Origin: an uncultured Arenicella sp. | GTDB lineage: Bacteria; Pseudomonadota; Gammaproteobacteria; Arenicellales; Arenicellaceae | Length of the DNA stretch: 64,000 nucleotides | Assembly: GCA_937974565.1 (NCBI GenBank) | Contig: CALJWL010000003.1 | Span: forward strand, 1-64,000 | Direction: 5' to 3' | Part shown: one piece after another, positions 63,674-64,000 of the stretch | Layout of the letters: the number at the start of each line of letters is the position of its first letter | Position numbering within the stretch: position 1 is the stretch's first letter | The notes under the pieces: generated by a model | Told to the model about the DNA's origin: nothing | Database searches by the model: none | Seen by the model: the letters and a program-made list of their open reading frames with translations, nothing else | Position numbers and translations under genes: made by a program

Positions 63674-64000
63674 TCATTCAGTTGATTGTATATTGGGGAA
63701 GGCTTTTAATACTTCACGCGTTAGATCCCAACGACTAAAGCCTTGCTTTCCGTAGTCTAAACCACGTCTAACGATGACAAGGTCGTGAGAAGGCACAACA
63801 ATGACAAATTGCCCGCGGTTACCAGCCGTAGAATAAGCCGTTTTCGGCACTCCGATTATATTATCGGGGACCAACCACCACTGTGCGCCATAGTCATGAT
63901 TACGTACAGCAGAAGCCGGAGCTGGCGTGGTACTAAACTCAATCCAATCAGGTGAGATTAATTGCTCACCGCGCCACCTCCCAGCTTGCTGATACAACAA
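63674..64000 (-). CDS. Serine hydrolase / beta-lactamase-family protein, C-terminal part (cut by window edge)
   Basis: The last 108 residues. RGEQLISPDWIEFSTTPAP and YGAQWWLVPDNIIGVPKTAYSTAGNRGQFVIVVPSHDLVIVRRG follow the C-terminal half of class-C-like serine hydrolases (esterases and peptidases), including the late YGxQWW and GxxGQ/V patterns. The catalytic SxxK lies outside the window. The stop codon overlaps one candidate start of the methyltransferase-like gene, so the two are probably one operon. Confidence 0.82.
   Translation of the reverse strand: MLYQQAGRWRGEQLISPDWIEFSTTPAPASAVRNHDYGAQWWLVPDNIIGVPKTAYSTAGNRGQFVIVVPSHDLVIVRRGLDYGKQGFSRWDLTREVLKAFPNIQSTE

Overview
The window looks like chromosome of a marine or aquatic gammaproteobacterium of moderate GC. 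The gene blocks dnaX-ybaB-recR with an upstream 4.5S SRP RNA, and hrcA / nadK / recN / bamE, are typical of that class. A TonB-dependent receptor, a Na+/sugar symporter, a delta-class carbonic anhydrase, a PQQ alcohol dehydrogenase and an Na+-coupled amino-acid transporter suit a Na+-rich, oxic habitat. I cannot name the genus.

Layout. 1-7.5 kb: a carbohydrate locus with a TonB-receptor 5' end, an SGLT-type symporter, a GH31 glycosidase of the YicI type and a GntR/HutC regulator leftward, and a xylose-reductase-like aldo-keto reductase coupled to a TauD-type dioxygenase rightward. 7.7-18.7 kb: housekeeping genes (RsmB-like methyltransferase, SDR, flavin reductase, Hsp20, recR, ybaB, dnaX, SRP RNA, xseA) and three envelope or secreted proteins. 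18.8-25.4 kb: an MltD-like lytic transglycosylase, then DAHP synthase, an NSS transporter, an aromatic/aspartate aminotransferase and darP. 25.5-32 kb: two two-component systems, the second downstream of an HtrA/DegP protease. 32.3-38.9 kb: a saccharopine-dehydrogenase-like enzyme, hrcA, nadK, recN, a GNAT protein and bamE. 39.2-46.5 kb: a complete MoxR/Bat operon with four start/stop junctions overlapping or nearly so. 46.7-53.3 kb: accessory genes, namely a delta-carbonic anhydrase, two proteins I do not recognise and a coupled kinase-like/phosphatase-like pair. 53.4-62.7 kb: a beta-helix protein, a PQQ quinohemoprotein dehydrogenase, a KAS III enzyme, a two-subunit molybdenum hydroxylase and a small K+-channel-like protein. 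62.9-64 kb: an exported methyltransferase-like protein and the 3' end of a serine hydrolase.

How the genes work together. The left locus reads as outer-membrane uptake, inner-membrane symport, glycoside hydrolysis and pentose reduction. A palindrome shared by the receptor promoter and the regulator's upstream region suggests common control. The DegP/two-component pair and the Bat operon are envelope-stress functions. The PQQ dehydrogenase and the molybdenum hydroxylase could oxidise alcohols and then aldehydes in the periplasm.

The points most worth follow-up are the A9 slippery run in dnaX, which would give a gamma-like product after +1 or -1 slippage; the regulated xyloside-type locus with an unexplained 2-oxoglutarate dioxygenase; the unrecognised proteins at 48.2-51.1 kb; the coupled kinase/phosphatase pair; and short tandem repeats just ahead of the KAS III gene. 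I saw no CRISPR array, insertion sequence, rRNA or tRNA.
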